Source: Streptomyces buecherae
Lineage (GTDB): Bacteria > Actinomycetota > Actinomycetes > Streptomycetales > Streptomycetaceae
DNA length: 64,000 nucleotides
NCBI RefSeq assembly: GCF_014295035.1
Contig: NZ_CP060404.1
Coordinates: 7,542,501 to 7,606,500, forward strand
Direction: 5' to 3'
A model generated the notes under the pieces. That model was not told the origin of the DNA and searched no databases. It saw nothing but the letters and a program-made list of their open reading frames with translations. Below are positions 8,351 to 17,749 of this stretch, piece by piece (positions within the stretch are counted from its first letter, which is position 1; each line of letters starts with the position of its first letter). The position numbers and the translations under genes were made by a program.

Positions 8351-9838
8351 CTACGCGACCCAGTGCGGGCGTCGCGACGCGGGATGGGCGGGGAGGCCGT
8401 CGGCGAGGGCGGCGGCCATCCGGTGTACCGCCTCGCGCAGCGTGTCCGCCGGCATGGTGAAGGGGATGCGCAGCCGCTGTTCGAAGATGCCGGGGTCGGC
8501 GGCGAAGACGGCGCCGCTCTCGATGCGTACGCCGTGGTCCAGCGCCCGGTCGGCCAGTGCCGAGGCGATCGGCTCGGCCAGGTCGACCCAGAGCGAGAGC
8601 CCGCCGGGCGGCAGCCGCCAGGTCCACCCCGGAAGATGCTCGGCCAGGGCCGTGGTGAGCGCCGCGCGCTGCTCGCGCATCCGCTCCAGCCGGGGCGGCA
8701 GCAACTCGCCGGCCCGTGCCAGCAGGGCGACGGCCAGGAGTTGGTCCAGCACCGATCCGCCCATGTCGGCGGCGACGCGCTGTCCCGCCAACTCGGTGAC
8801 CAGGCGCGCGGGCGCGCGCAGCCAGCCGATCCGCAGCCCGCCCCAGTGGGTCTTGCTCATCGAGCCGATGGTGACGACCTGTCCGGTGCCGCCCGGCGCG
8901 GCGTGTGAGGCGAACGGCGGCGGGGCCGGGACGTCGAGTGCGAGGTCGGTCAGGGTCTCGTCGATGACCAACCACGAGCCGGAGCGCCCGGCGGCGCGCA
9001 GCACCCGGCCGCGGTCGGCCTCGGGCATGAGGAGGCCGGTGGGGTTGTGGAAGTCGGGGATGAGGTAGGCCAGTTGGGGCACCACCTGGCGCAGGGTCGA
9101 CTCGATGATCTCGATGTCCCAGCCGGCGTCGGTGACCGGAACCGACACGGTGCGCAGCCGCGCGCGGCGCATGGCCTCCAGGGCGTTGGGATAGGACGGG
9201 TTCTCGACCACGACCCGGTCGCCAGGACCGCACAGCAGGCCCAGGACGAGGGTGAGCGCGTGTTGGGCCCCCGAGGTCACCAGGATCTGCTCGGGCACGG
9301 TCGGCAGGCCGCGCGCGGTGAACCGCTCGGCGACGGCGGCGCGCAGCTCCGGTAGGCCGTACGGGTGGTAGCCGGGCGTGTGGACGTGCTCGACCAGGTG
9401 CGGGGTGATCTCGGCGAGGGCGTCGAGCAACGCCTGCTCGGGCAGTCCGGAGGCCGCCCTGGCCAGGTCGATCGCGGTGTCCTGGGCCCCGAGCAGCCGG
9501 CCCACGCCGGTGGGGGCGTGCCCGTCGGGCAGGGATGTCCAGGTGCCCGAGCCCTGGCGGCTGCGCGCGTAGCCGCTCTCGCGCAGCAGGTCGTACACGG
9601 CGGTGACGGTGGTGCGGCTGGTGCGCAGCGCGGTGGCCAACTCCCGCTCGGCGGGCAGCTTCACGTGCAGGGCGATCCGCCCGTCCAGGATCAGCGCGCT
9701 GATGGCCTGGGCCAGGTGGCGGTAGGCGGGCCGGGTCCCCGCGGGGTCGGGCAGCATCGCGGCGAGTTGACGGCTCCCCACGCGCCGCTCCGTACGGCCC
9801 GATCGACCTCCGGATGTGAACCCGCGCGCGTCAGCCAT
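8351..9838 (-). CDS. MocR-family (GntR + aminotransferase) regulator, YczR-like
   Basis: A 495-residue chimeric regulator. Residues 35-105 are a GntR winged helix (PAYRHLAQAISALI, LPAERELATALRTSRTTVTAVYDLL). The rest is a fold-type I aminotransferase domain binding PLP, with YHPYGLPELR, PDFHNPTGLLMP and SMSKTHWGGLRIGW, where Lys329 should form the Schiff base. ATG 9838 is preceded by GGGAGGG. It is divergent from a YczE-like membrane protein gene, the arrangement typical of YczR-type MocR regulators, which control the adjacent yczE. The 200-bp gap contains two dyads (9853-9876 and 9877-9890) that may be its operators. Confidence 0.92.
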   Translation of the reverse strand: MADARGFTSGGRSGRTERRVGSRQLAAMLPDPAGTRPAYRHLAQAISALILDGRIALHVKLPAERELATALRTSRTTVTAVYDLLRESGYARSRQGSGTWTSLPDGHAPTGVGRLLGAQDTAIDLARAASGLPEQALLDALAEITPHLVEHVHTPGYHPYGLPELRAAVAERFTARGLPTVPEQILVTSGAQHALTLVLGLLCGPGDRVVVENPSYPNALEAMRRARLRTVSVPVTDAGWDIEIIESTLRQVVPQLAYLIPDFHNPTGLLMPEADRGRVLRAAGRSGSWLVIDETLTDLALDVPAPPPFASHAAPGGTGQVVTIGSMSKTHWGGLRIGWLRAPARLVTELAGQRVAADMGGSVLDQLLAVALLARAGELLPPRLERMREQRAALTTALAEHLPGWTWRLPPGGLSLWVDLAEPIASALADRALDHGVRIESGAVFAADPGIFEQRLRIPFTMPADTLREAVHRMAAALADGLPAHPASRRPHWVA

Positions 9839-9852
9839 ACCACCCTCCCGAT

Positions 9853-9890
9853 ATTGGCCCTGTTTTCCAGGCCAATCACTCTACAGAGTG
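9853..9890. promoter_or_regulatory. Two adjacent dyads in the MocR-yczE divergent region
   Basis: ATTGGCC (9853-9859) and GGCCAAT (9870-9876) form a 7-bp inverted repeat with 10 bp between. Directly next to it CACTCT-AC-AGAGTG (9877-9890) is a perfect dyad with 2 bp between. They start 15 bp upstream of the regulator ATG, where the regulator's own promoter should lie, so autoregulation is likely. Assignment to the MocR protein is inferred from position. Confidence 0.5.
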
Positions 9891-10037
9891 GCCCACCGGC
9901 GGCCCTTGGTGGTCCACGGCCTACGGCCCACGGTCCACGACCCAGGTCACGGCCACGGCTACGGCCCGGGCAGGCCCCCGGTGGCTCGCGCGGGCGAGGT
10001 GGCGTGATGGCATACGGAACGGCGGAGGCGACGAGGC

Positions 10038-10862
10038 ATGCAGCAGGACACGACGGGGCCCTCCGCGTACGAGCCCCGACCTGGCCGGCCCACACCCGCG
10101 CCCGCGTCCGCGCGTGAACCCGCGCCCACACCCGAACCCGCGCCCGGATCGGCACCCGCGCCCGGGCCAGGCACCGCGCCCGTGCGACCGGCCCGCTCCT
10201 GTGAGTCCCACGCCAGCGGTGGCCCGCCGCTGACCTACGTCCGGCTCGGTGAGCGCCCGCTGCGGCGGCTGCCGCAACTGTTCGCCGGGCTCGCGCTGTA
10301 CGGCCTCAGCCTGGCGGTCATGGTGCGGGCCGCGCTCGGCATCAACCCGTGGAGCGTGCTGTACGAGGGGTTGGAGCGGCACACCTCGCTGAGCTTCGGC
10401 ACCCTCAGCGGCCTCGTGGGGGCGCTCGTGCTGCTGCTGTGGATTCCCCTGCGGCAGCGGCCGACGTTCGGCACCGTGGCCAACATCGTCGTCCTGGCGT
10501 TCTCCGCCGACCTCGGCCTGTGGCTGCTGCCCGCGGACCTGGGGCTGCCCGGCCGGATCGCCCTCCTCGTCGGCGGCATCCCGCTGAACGGGCTGGCCGT
10601 CGCGGTCTACGTCGGCGCGCGCTGCGGGCCCGGACCACGGGACGGGTTGATGACCGGCGCGTCCGCCCTGACCGGGCGCTCCCTTCGGCTCGTCCGCACC
10701 CTGATCGAACTCACCGTGCTGGCGGTGGGCTGGCTGCTGGGCGGCGGCGTGGGGGTGGGCACCGTGGTCTACGCGCTCACGGTCGGCACGGTCACCCAGT
10801 TCTGCCTGCCGCTGTGCGCCTACCGCACCCCGGCCGAGCGCACGACGGCCCCGACCGGCTGA
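10038..10862 (+). CDS. YczE/YitT-like integral membrane protein
   Basis: A 274-residue protein. Residues 1-60 are a low-complexity Pro/Ala/Glu tail (APTPEPAPGSAPAPGPG). The membrane part follows from PLTYVRLGERPLRRLPQLFAGLALYGLSLAVMVRAALG onward, with five to six hydrophobic helices and the conserved INPWSVLYEGL loop and GPRDGLMTG motif of YczE proteins. The ATG at 10038 has a GGAGG 12 bp upstream, but the unusual tail makes a later start possible. Its divergent partner is the MocR regulator. Function unknown; the family is thought to be transport-related. Confidence 0.85.
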   Translation: MQQDTTGPSAYEPRPGRPTPAPASAREPAPTPEPAPGSAPAPGPGTAPVRPARSCESHASGGPPLTYVRLGERPLRRLPQLFAGLALYGLSLAVMVRAALGINPWSVLYEGLERHTSLSFGTLSGLVGALVLLLWIPLRQRPTFGTVANIVVLAFSADLGLWLLPADLGLPGRIALLVGGIPLNGLAVAVYVGARCGPGPRDGLMTGASALTGRSLRLVRTLIELTVLAVGWLLGGGVGVGTVVYALTVGTVTQFCLPLCAYRTPAERTTAPTG

Positions 10863-11032
10863 GGGGGCGCGGTGGTCGGCGCCGTGCCGTACGTCCGCGT
10901 CGTCGGCGCGGGTCAGCGCCGTGCGCGGGCGTGCTCGGCGGCCCGGGCCCGCGCCCCTGGCCGCCCGCGTACGCGCCCCGGCGGCGGCCGGCCTGACTGC
11001 GCCGTCCGCCGCCGGGGCCGCGTTGCCCCGCG

Positions 11033-14000
11033 CTACGACGCGGCGGCCGGGACCTCGGTCGCCGGGCTCGCGCCGGGGCCGCCGGCCGAGAAGGTGAGGG
11101 AGAAGGTCGCCGGGCCCGCGTCGAGGCGGTGCGCGGGCAGGACGCCCGGGCCGCAGGACTGGGTGCCGATGCCGTGTTGCCGGTGGTCGAGGTTGAGCCA
11201 GATCCGGTCGCCGGGCACCAGGTCGGGGGTGTGCGTCGCGGCGTCCAGTTGCTCGCTCGTCCAGCGGCGCGCGGTGAACCAGAACGGTGGTTCCCCGTCC
11301 ACCCGCAGCCACCCGCCGTCCGCCCCGCGCAGCCGGGCCCAGCGCACGTCCGCGCGCGCCCCGTTCTCCTGCGGACGCACGTACGGGGTCTGCATCTGGT
11401 CCACCGACATGGCGTACCGGCCGAGGCGCGAGGCCGCCGCGGTGTCCGGGTACGCCTCGCCCGGGCCGCCGCCGTACCACTCGGCCTCGCCCAGGTCGGC
11501 GCTCACCCCGAGCCGTACCCCGAGTCGGGGGAGCGGGAAGTCCCAGTCGCCCTCGGGGATCACACTGACCGTCAGGCGTAGCCGGGACGCGGTGGCGGAC
11601 CAGTGGTAGACGACGGACAGCGCGCGGTCGGTGGCGGCGGGCGAGACCCTGGCCTCGACCGTCAGCGCCCCGTCCTCGGCGCGCACCCGCGTGGTGCGGT
11701 GCCGCATGCGGTGCAGCCCGGCGCGCCGCCACACGGTGCCGTAGCGGACGTCGGGTTGCCAGGGGGCGCCCTCGTCGTTGTCGGTCGGCGCCCGCCAGAC
11801 GTCGAGCCGCGGGCCCGCCACCGGCCTGCCGCCCAGCGAGCGCAGCGCGCCGGTGCTCGCGTCGAAGGTGCCGGGGCCGAGGAGGATGGTCCGCCCGTCG
11901 TCGGCGGTCCGGGGCGCGACGCGCGCGGCGGCGCTCGCCGGCGCGGCGTCGTCGGCCTCGGCCGAGACGGGCGTCGCCGCCCCGCTCGCCGGCGCGGCCA
12001 GCGGGTCGCTCGCGGCGGCGTCCGGCTCCGCGAGCCACTGGCCCCAGGCCACCTCGTGGCCGGCCGACGCCCAGGGCGTGTCGGTGGCCAGTTCGGCGCG
12101 TACCGTCCACACCGCCTCGCCCACCGGCCGCGCCCTGTCCTCGACGAGCGGCAGCTTCACGTCCGCCGACTCGCCGGGGGCCAGTGGCGGGACGGCCAGC
12201 TCGCCCCGCGCCACGGCCTCGCCGGCCACCTCGTACGACCAGCGGAAGGTCAGGTGCGCCAGGTCCACGAAGTCGTGCAGGTTGCTCACGCGTACGCCGG
12301 AGACCGGGCCCGTCGCCGTGCCGTCGGCGTCGTGCGGGCCGCCGACGGGCGCGATGCGGACGGGCTCGATCACCTTCTTGTACTCGACGAGGCCGGGCGA
12401 CGGGGTGCGGTCGGGGAAGAGGAGGCCGTCGCAGACGAAGTTGCCGTCGTGCAACTCCTCGCCGAAGTCCCCGCCGTACGCGAAGTACGGCGTGCCGTCG
12501 GCGGTTCGGCGGGCGATGCCGTGGTCGATCCACTCCCAGACGAAGCCGCCCTGGCAGCGCTCGTACCGTTCGAACAGCCGCTGGTACTCGCTGAGCCCGC
12601 CGGGCCCGTTGCCCATGGCGTGCGCGTACTCGCACAGGATGAACGGCAGCGAGCGGCGGCGCGCGTCGAGCGCGGGGTCCGGCAGCGGTGGCTCGGCGCG
12701 GCGGCCGATGGCCTCGACCTCCGCGTGCGGGGCGTACATCCGCGAGTACACGTCCACGTCGGCGCAGGTCGGGTCGCCCTCGTAGTGCAGCGGGCGGTCC
12801 GGGTCGCGGTCGCGGATCGCGGCGGCCATCGCGGACAGGCCGGCGCCGGTGCCGCACTCGTTGCCCAGCGACCACATGATGACCGCCGGGTGGTTCTTGT
12901 CCCGCTCGACGGTGCGGGCCGCGCGGTCGAGCAGCGCGGGCGTCCACCGGTCGTCGGCCACGGGGTTGCGCCGCCAGCCGACGGCGTGGAAGCCGTGCGT
13001 CTCCAGGTCGCACTCGTCGATGACCCACAGGCCCAGTTCGTCGCACAGGTCGAGGAAGGCGGGGTGTGGCGGGTAGTGGCTGGTGCGCACGGCGTTGATG
13101 TTGTGCCGCTTCATCAGGAGCACGTCGCGCCGCATCGTCTCCAGGTCGAGGGTGCGGCCGGTCTCCGGGTGGAACTCGTGCCGGTTCACGCCCCGGAACA
13201 GCACCCGTTGCCCGTTGACCCGCAACAGCCCGTCCTCGACGGCCACGGTGCGGAAGCCGATGCGCAGCGGCACCCGCTCGCCCTCGGTGACCAGTTCGCC
13301 CGCGTACAGCCGCGGCGCCTCGGCCGTCCACGGCTCGACGGGAAGGCTCGCGCTCTCACCAGTGGCCAGGTCCAGGCCGAGTTCCGGCACCGTCACCCGG
13401 CCGGCGGGCTCGCTGTCCACGCGCAGCGTCCCGCGCCCGTCGCGGTGGTCGTAGCCGGCGTGTACGAAGTAGTCGGCGACGGCGCCGGCGGGTCGGTGTA
13501 CCAGCGTCACCTCGCGGAAGATGCCGGGCAGCCACCACTGGTCCTGGTCCTCCAGGTAGCTGCCGGCCGACCACTGGTGGACCCGCACGGCCAGCACGTT
13601 GCCCCGCTCGCGCAGCGCGTGCTCGGCGCCCTCGTCCGGGGCGCGGAGTGGGCCCACGGCGAACTCGTGCGGCAGCCGGCTGCTCTGGAAGGTGCCCAGC
13701 TCCCGGCCGTTGAGCCAGACGCGGGCGAAGGACTCCACGCCCTCGAAGCGCAGTACGGCCTCGCCCGTGGTGGGCCAGTCAGCCGGCAGGTCGAAGACGA
13801 GTCGGTGGTCCCCGGTGGGGTTGTGCTCGGCGGGCACGCGTGGCGGGTCCACCGGGAAGGGGTAGCCGGTGTTGGTGTAGATCGGCGGGGTGGTGGGGTG
13901 GGTCTTCGGGCCGGCGTGCAACCCCCAGTGCGCGGGCACGGGCACCTCGTCCCAGGCGGTGGCGTCGAACTCCGGCCGGGCGAAGTCGGTGCTCGCGGTG

Positions 14001-14152
14001 GTCGCGCCGGGCGACAGGCGGAAGCGCCAGGTGCCGCTGAGGTCCAGCCGCCGGGCGTCGGACGCGGGGGAGTGGGACCGGGGCGGCAGGGTGCCACTGC
14101 CAGGCGAGACGTCCTCGTAGTAGGGGTGGGGAGTCGCTGCGGAGTGACTCAT
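11033..14152 (-). CDS. lacZ: Glycoside hydrolase family 2 beta-galactosidase
   Basis: A 1,039-residue protein, the length of full LacZ-type enzymes. It follows the GH2 plan: sugar-binding jelly roll (LDLSGTWRFRLSPG; WDEVPVPAHWGLH), Ig-like domains, the TIM barrel, and a C-terminal small-chain domain (RLGRYAMSVDQMQTPYVRPQENG). The acid/base is Glu432 in MWSLGNECG and the nucleophile is Glu508 in FILCEYAHAMGNG, 76 residues apart exactly as in E. coli LacZ. No signal peptide is visible, so it should act in the cytoplasm on imported beta-galactosides. An Ala/Pro-rich linker near residues 690-760 is an expansion relative to E. coli. It is transcribed away from the amidohydrolase region, with a GTGCG microsatellite upstream. 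Confidence 0.95.
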   Translation of the reverse strand: MSHSAATPHPYYEDVSPGSGTLPPRSHSPASDARRLDLSGTWRFRLSPGATTASTDFARPEFDATAWDEVPVPAHWGLHAGPKTHPTTPPIYTNTGYPFPVDPPRVPAEHNPTGDHRLVFDLPADWPTTGEAVLRFEGVESFARVWLNGRELGTFQSSRLPHEFAVGPLRAPDEGAEHALRERGNVLAVRVHQWSAGSYLEDQDQWWLPGIFREVTLVHRPAGAVADYFVHAGYDHRDGRGTLRVDSEPAGRVTVPELGLDLATGESASLPVEPWTAEAPRLYAGELVTEGERVPLRIGFRTVAVEDGLLRVNGQRVLFRGVNRHEFHPETGRTLDLETMRRDVLLMKRHNINAVRTSHYPPHPAFLDLCDELGLWVIDECDLETHGFHAVGWRRNPVADDRWTPALLDRAARTVERDKNHPAVIMWSLGNECGTGAGLSAMAAAIRDRDPDRPLHYEGDPTCADVDVYSRMYAPHAEVEAIGRRAEPPLPDPALDARRRSLPFILCEYAHAMGNGPGGLSEYQRLFERYERCQGGFVWEWIDHGIARRTADGTPYFAYGGDFGEELHDGNFVCDGLLFPDRTPSPGLVEYKKVIEPVRIAPVGGPHDADGTATGPVSGVRVSNLHDFVDLAHLTFRWSYEVAGEAVARGELAVPPLAPGESADVKLPLVEDRARPVGEAVWTVRAELATDTPWASAGHEVAWGQWLAEPDAAASDPLAAPASGAATPVSAEADDAAPASAAARVAPRTADDGRTILLGPGTFDASTGALRSLGGRPVAGPRLDVWRAPTDNDEGAPWQPDVRYGTVWRRAGLHRMRHRTTRVRAEDGALTVEARVSPAATDRALSVVYHWSATASRLRLTVSVIPEGDWDFPLPRLGVRLGVSADLGEAEWYGGGPGEAYPDTAAASRLGRYAMSVDQMQTPYVRPQENGARADVRWARLRGADGGWLRVDGEPPFWFTARRWTSEQLDAATHTPDLVPGDRIWLNLDHRQHGIGTQSCGPGVLPAHRLDAGPATFSLTFSAGGPGASPATEVPAAAS

Positions 14153-14237
14153 CCTTGCTCCTCACGGGCTGCCGGGCTCGGTCCTGGCTCCCTACCACCC
14201 TGTGGTTGCGACCAGGTGGCGAGCCAGTGGACTGTCG

Positions 14238-14267
14238 GTGCGGTGCGGTGCGGTGCGGTGCGGTGCG
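14238..14267. repeat. Pentanucleotide tandem repeat (GTGCG)n
   Basis: Six head-to-tail copies of GTGCG lie between the amidohydrolase stop and the beta-galactosidase start, about 90 bp upstream of the latter. Slippage could change promoter spacing, but no promoter boxes could be fixed. Confidence 0.7.
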
Positions 14268-14326
14268 GCGGCGGGTGGGCCGGAGCGGGTGAGCCCGGGG
14301 CGCCCCGGACCCACCCACACCTCGGG

Positions 14327-17300
14327 TCAGCCCTCGCCCTCGCAGCAGGAGTCCCGCCGCAACAGCCGCCCCACCTCCAGCCAGCTTGCCTCACGGGCAC
14401 CGGCAGCCCCGGCAGCCCCGTCGGCGTGCCGGTGGTCGGGCGTGTCGGCGTGCCGGTGGCCCGGCGCGGGGCCCGCCGGCAGCGTGTCGCCCGCCGGGAA
14501 CGCCTCGACCAACGCGCGCGTCTCGTAGCGCACCCCGCCCCGCAGCACGGAGACCACCCGCACCAGCGAGTCGAAGTCCGTGAACGGGTCGCCGTCCACC
14601 ACGGCCAGGTCCGCGAGCTTGCCCGGCTCCAGCGTGCCCAACTCGCGCTCGGCGCCGAACACCCTGGCCGAGACCGAGGTGGCCGTGCGCAGCGCCTGCG
14701 CCGGCGTCAGCCCGCCCCGGTGCAGCGCGCGCAGCCCCATGTGCAGCCCGAGCCCCACGGGCACCAGCGGCGCGTCCGTGCCGAGCGCGACGAGACCGCC
14801 GTCGGCGAGGACCCGCCGGTACACGTCGATCTCCGTGCCCAACGCCGCGAGCTGCGCCTCCGTCGGCGGCTGCGCCGCGAGCTGGCGCACCAACGCGGTG
14901 TCCCACGGCGGCATCAACCGGGTCACCCGCTCGTCGTCCGCCACCGACGGGTCGGCGCCCACCAGCGGCGACGAGGTGAACGGCGTGGCGACCAGGTGGA
15001 AGTCGCCGCCGGCCGTGTAGATCTCGCGCAGGTCCTGGTACGCGCGCCCGGTGGCGGACGTGGCGTGGCCGTACTCAAGGCGCTGGGTGGCCTGGAGATG
15101 GGTCGTCAGGTCCTGCCCGAGCTGCACGCCGGGCGTGCACAGGTGGCTGCCGGAGCGCACCCCGAGCCGCTCGTGCGCGAAGCGGGCGGCCTCTTCCATG
15201 ATCCAGCCCGGCGCCCTGACGTACGTCTTGACGAAGTCCCAGTCCAGGGCCTCGGCCCGGGCCAGCGAGCGGCGCAGCCCGGCCCGCGTGCGGTGCGCGC
15301 GCCCCATGCTGTACGCCACCCGGCCGCCGTCCAGCAGCTCTCCCGTGGTCAGCAGGCGCGGCCCGGCCAGGGCACCGGCCGCGATCGCCTCGCGGATGCG
15401 GAGCTGCTCGTAGGCGAAGCCACCGAAGGAGACGGCCGTGGTGATGCCGTACGCGAGCTGGGAGGCGGGCTGCCGTCCGCCGTAGGTCACCTGCCAGGGG
15501 TGGGTGTGCGCGTCCCACAGGCCCGGGATGACGGTGTGCGCGGAGGCGTCCACGCGGCGGGTGGCGGCCCGGCCCGCGCGGTGCGGCTCGATGCCGGCGA
15601 TCCGCCCGCCGCGCACCAGCAGGTCCACGTCCTCGCGCACCGCCTCGCCGGTGCCGTCCCACACCTGCCCCGCGTGCACCACCAGGTCCTCGGGCCGCCG
15701 ACGCCGGTAGTCGAGCGCGACGCGGACCGTACGGGGCGTGCCGCCCTTGGCCGAGACCAGGCGCAGCCTGCCCGACGAGAGGTAGAGCAGCGTGCGCGAG
15801 TCCCCGGACCAGGAGGGGTGGTCCGCGTTCTCCTCGGTGAGCTGGCGCGGCGCGCCGTCGGGCGTGCCGTCCGGGCGCACCGGCAGCAGCCACAGCGCGG
15901 ACTCGGTGACGACGGCCATGTGGCGGCCGTCGGGCGACCAGACCGGGCCCGAGTCGTAGCGGTCGGAGATCGACACGTGCGGGGCGACGGCGTGCAGCCT
16001 GGCCTGGCCGCTGTCGGCGTCGACCACGCGGATGAGGTTGTACCCCTCGCGGAAGCGCTGGTTGAGCCGGTTGCGGTCGCACAGCGCCAGCCACCGCCCG
16101 TCCGGCGACCAGCTCGGCCGCCCGGGCAGGCCGCCCGCGCCGAGCGGCGCCGCCAGCACCCGCTCCGTGCCGGCCGCCAGGTCCCGCACGACGAGGTTGC
16201 CCGACATGTCGATGCTGGCCAGCCGCTTGCCGTCGGGCGAGAGCGCCGGCTGCACCCGGCCGCCGGAGGCCAGCACCGTCTCCGTCCCCGAGCGCAGGTC
16301 GCGGCGGCGCACCGCGAACAGGCCGTCCCGGTCGTCGGCGTAGACCAGCGCGCTGCCGTCCCGCGTCCAGGTCGGGGCCAGCAGGTAGCGGGTGGGGTCG
16401 GTGCGCACGACGCGGCGCGGGGGCCGGCCGCCGCCGATGTCGGCCACCCACAGCGAGTCGAGCGCGGCGAAGGCCACCCGCCGGCCGTCCGGCGACAGCG
16501 CGGGCAGATGCACTCCGCGCACCGGGCGCACGCCGGCGCCGTCGAAGTCGTAGCGCTTGACCCGGTAGCGGGGCCGCCGCACCGGCAGGGTGGCGGAGAA
16601 CGCGATAACCTCGGCGCCCGTGAGCGCCGCGGAGCCGCCCGGCGCACCCGCGGCGTCCTCCCGCGCGCCGGCCCGCTCCGGCCGTACGAGCTGGAACTGG
16701 CCATCCACCGTGAGCAACAACTCATCGCGCGAGACCCAGCGCGGCGGCACCGGCAGCACGTCGCCGCCGACCTTCACCGGGGCGCCGTCCACGACCAGCG
16801 TGCAGGAGGAGGCGGGCGCCGGGGTGGTGCGCAGGTAGGCGAGCCTGCCGTCGGGTGCCAGGGCGGGCGTCATGAGCTGCCCCGGGTTGGTGTCGGCGTG
16901 CTCGACGGTGACCGGGCCGGCGCCGTCGGCGGGCACGGAGGCGATGGTGCGGGCGTCGAGCGCGGCGTTCACCAGTCTGCCGCGCACGAAGAACACCCGC
17001 GCGCCGTCCGGCGACCACACCGGGTCGAAGTCCTCCCAGGCGCCGTCCTGGTGCGGACCGTCCTGGCCGGGCAGGCCGGTGAGTTGGGTGAGCCGGCGGC
17101 TGCGCACGTCGAGCACCCACACCCGGTACGGACTGCCCTGGACGGGGTCGCCCCCGCGCTCGGAGGCGAACGCGATCCGCGTGCCGTCCGGGGACCACGC
17201 CGGGCCGCGGTCGTCCCACGGCCCGTCGGTGAGCTGCCGCAGCCCGGTGCCGTCCGGGCGCAGCGTCCACAGGTGGAACCCGCCGCCCCGGTAGGCGCAG

Positions 17301-17749
17301 ACGACCAGCGTCTTGCCGTCGGGCGCGTACACCGGGCGGGTGGGTTCGAGGTCGGGCGTGGTCAGCGCGGTGGCCTCGCCGCCCGCGCGCGGGATGGACC
17401 ACAGGATGTTCTGCACCTCGGCGACGAGCCGGTCGCCGGCCGGGGCCAGCGTCGCCGCTCCGTTGGTGGCGGCCGTGAACGACAGGGTGGCCCGGTGCGG
17501 CGCCGCGACGGCCGGCTCGGGGACGAGCCCCACGGCCCCGCCCGCGAGGGCGGCGGTGCCGGCCGCGGCCTGCAGGAAGGTGCGCCGCGACAGCGGGGAG
17601 CGGGTGGGTGGGTCGACCGGCATCGCGTCGGTGGCTTCGAGGCCGGCGGCGGTTTCGCTGGAGGCGTCGGCGGCGGGCGCCGATGGGGGCGTGGCGTCGG
17701 GGGCGCCGGTGGGGTCGTGCGGAGCGGCGGGTGGGGCGGTGGTGTCCAA
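14327..17749 (-). CDS. Tat-exported amidohydrolase with N-terminal beta-propeller
   Basis: A 1,140-residue protein read from TTG 17749, chosen because CAGGAGG lies immediately upstream; ATG 17623 is an alternative. An acidic Ala/Pro-rich lead precedes a Tat signal (SRRTFLQAAAG, then a hydrophobic stretch and AVAA). Next come repeated TolB/PD40 propeller blades with recurrent SPDG motifs (such as WSPDGTRIAFASE and LSPDGKRLASID). The C-terminal half is a metal-dependent amidohydrolase: VIPGLWDAHTHPW gives the HxH site and LGTDAPLVPVG the late metal Asp. Such fusions are usually secreted hydrolases of cyclic amides or peptides; the substrate is not evident. The very C-terminus has Cys-Cys (RRDSCCEGEG). 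The gene stands alone. Confidence 0.88.
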   Translation of the reverse strand: MDTTAPPAAPHDPTGAPDATPPSAPAADASSETAAGLEATDAMPVDPPTRSPLSRRTFLQAAAGTAALAGGAVGLVPEPAVAAPHRATLSFTAATNGAATLAPAGDRLVAEVQNILWSIPRAGGEATALTTPDLEPTRPVYAPDGKTLVVCAYRGGGFHLWTLRPDGTGLRQLTDGPWDDRGPAWSPDGTRIAFASERGGDPVQGSPYRVWVLDVRSRRLTQLTGLPGQDGPHQDGAWEDFDPVWSPDGARVFFVRGRLVNAALDARTIASVPADGAGPVTVEHADTNPGQLMTPALAPDGRLAYLRTTPAPASSCTLVVDGAPVKVGGDVLPVPPRWVSRDELLLTVDGQFQLVRPERAGAREDAAGAPGGSAALTGAEVIAFSATLPVRRPRYRVKRYDFDGAGVRPVRGVHLPALSPDGRRVAFAALDSLWVADIGGGRPPRRVVRTDPTRYLLAPTWTRDGSALVYADDRDGLFAVRRRDLRSGTETVLASGGRVQPALSPDGKRLASIDMSGNLVVRDLAAGTERVLAAPLGAGGLPGRPSWSPDGRWLALCDRNRLNQRFREGYNLIRVVDADSGQARLHAVAPHVSISDRYDSGPVWSPDGRHMAVVTESALWLLPVRPDGTPDGAPRQLTEENADHPSWSGDSRTLLYLSSGRLRLVSAKGGTPRTVRVALDYRRRRPEDLVVHAGQVWDGTGEAVREDVDLLVRGGRIAGIEPHRAGRAATRRVDASAHTVIPGLWDAHTHPWQVTYGGRQPASQLAYGITTAVSFGGFAYEQLRIREAIAAGALAGPRLLTTGELLDGGRVAYSMGRAHRTRAGLRRSLARAEALDWDFVKTYVRAPGWIMEEAARFAHERLGVRSGSHLCTPGVQLGQDLTTHLQATQRLEYGHATSATGRAYQDLREIYTAGGDFHLVATPFTSSPLVGADPSVADDERVTRLMPPWDTALVRQLAAQPPTEAQLAALGTEIDVYRRVLADGGLVALGTDAPLVPVGLGLHMGLRALHRGGLTPAQALRTATSVSARVFGAERELGTLEPGKLADLAVVDGDPFTDFDSLVRVVSVLRGGVRYETRALVEAFPAGDTLPAGPAPGHRHADTPDHRHADGAAGAAGAREASWLEVGRLLRRDSCCEGEG

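Noticed and set aside
14238..14267. Phase-variation switch for the beta-galactosidase
   Set aside because: The GTGCG repeat is real, but it is outside the coding sequence and no promoter could be placed around it, so a switch is not supported.
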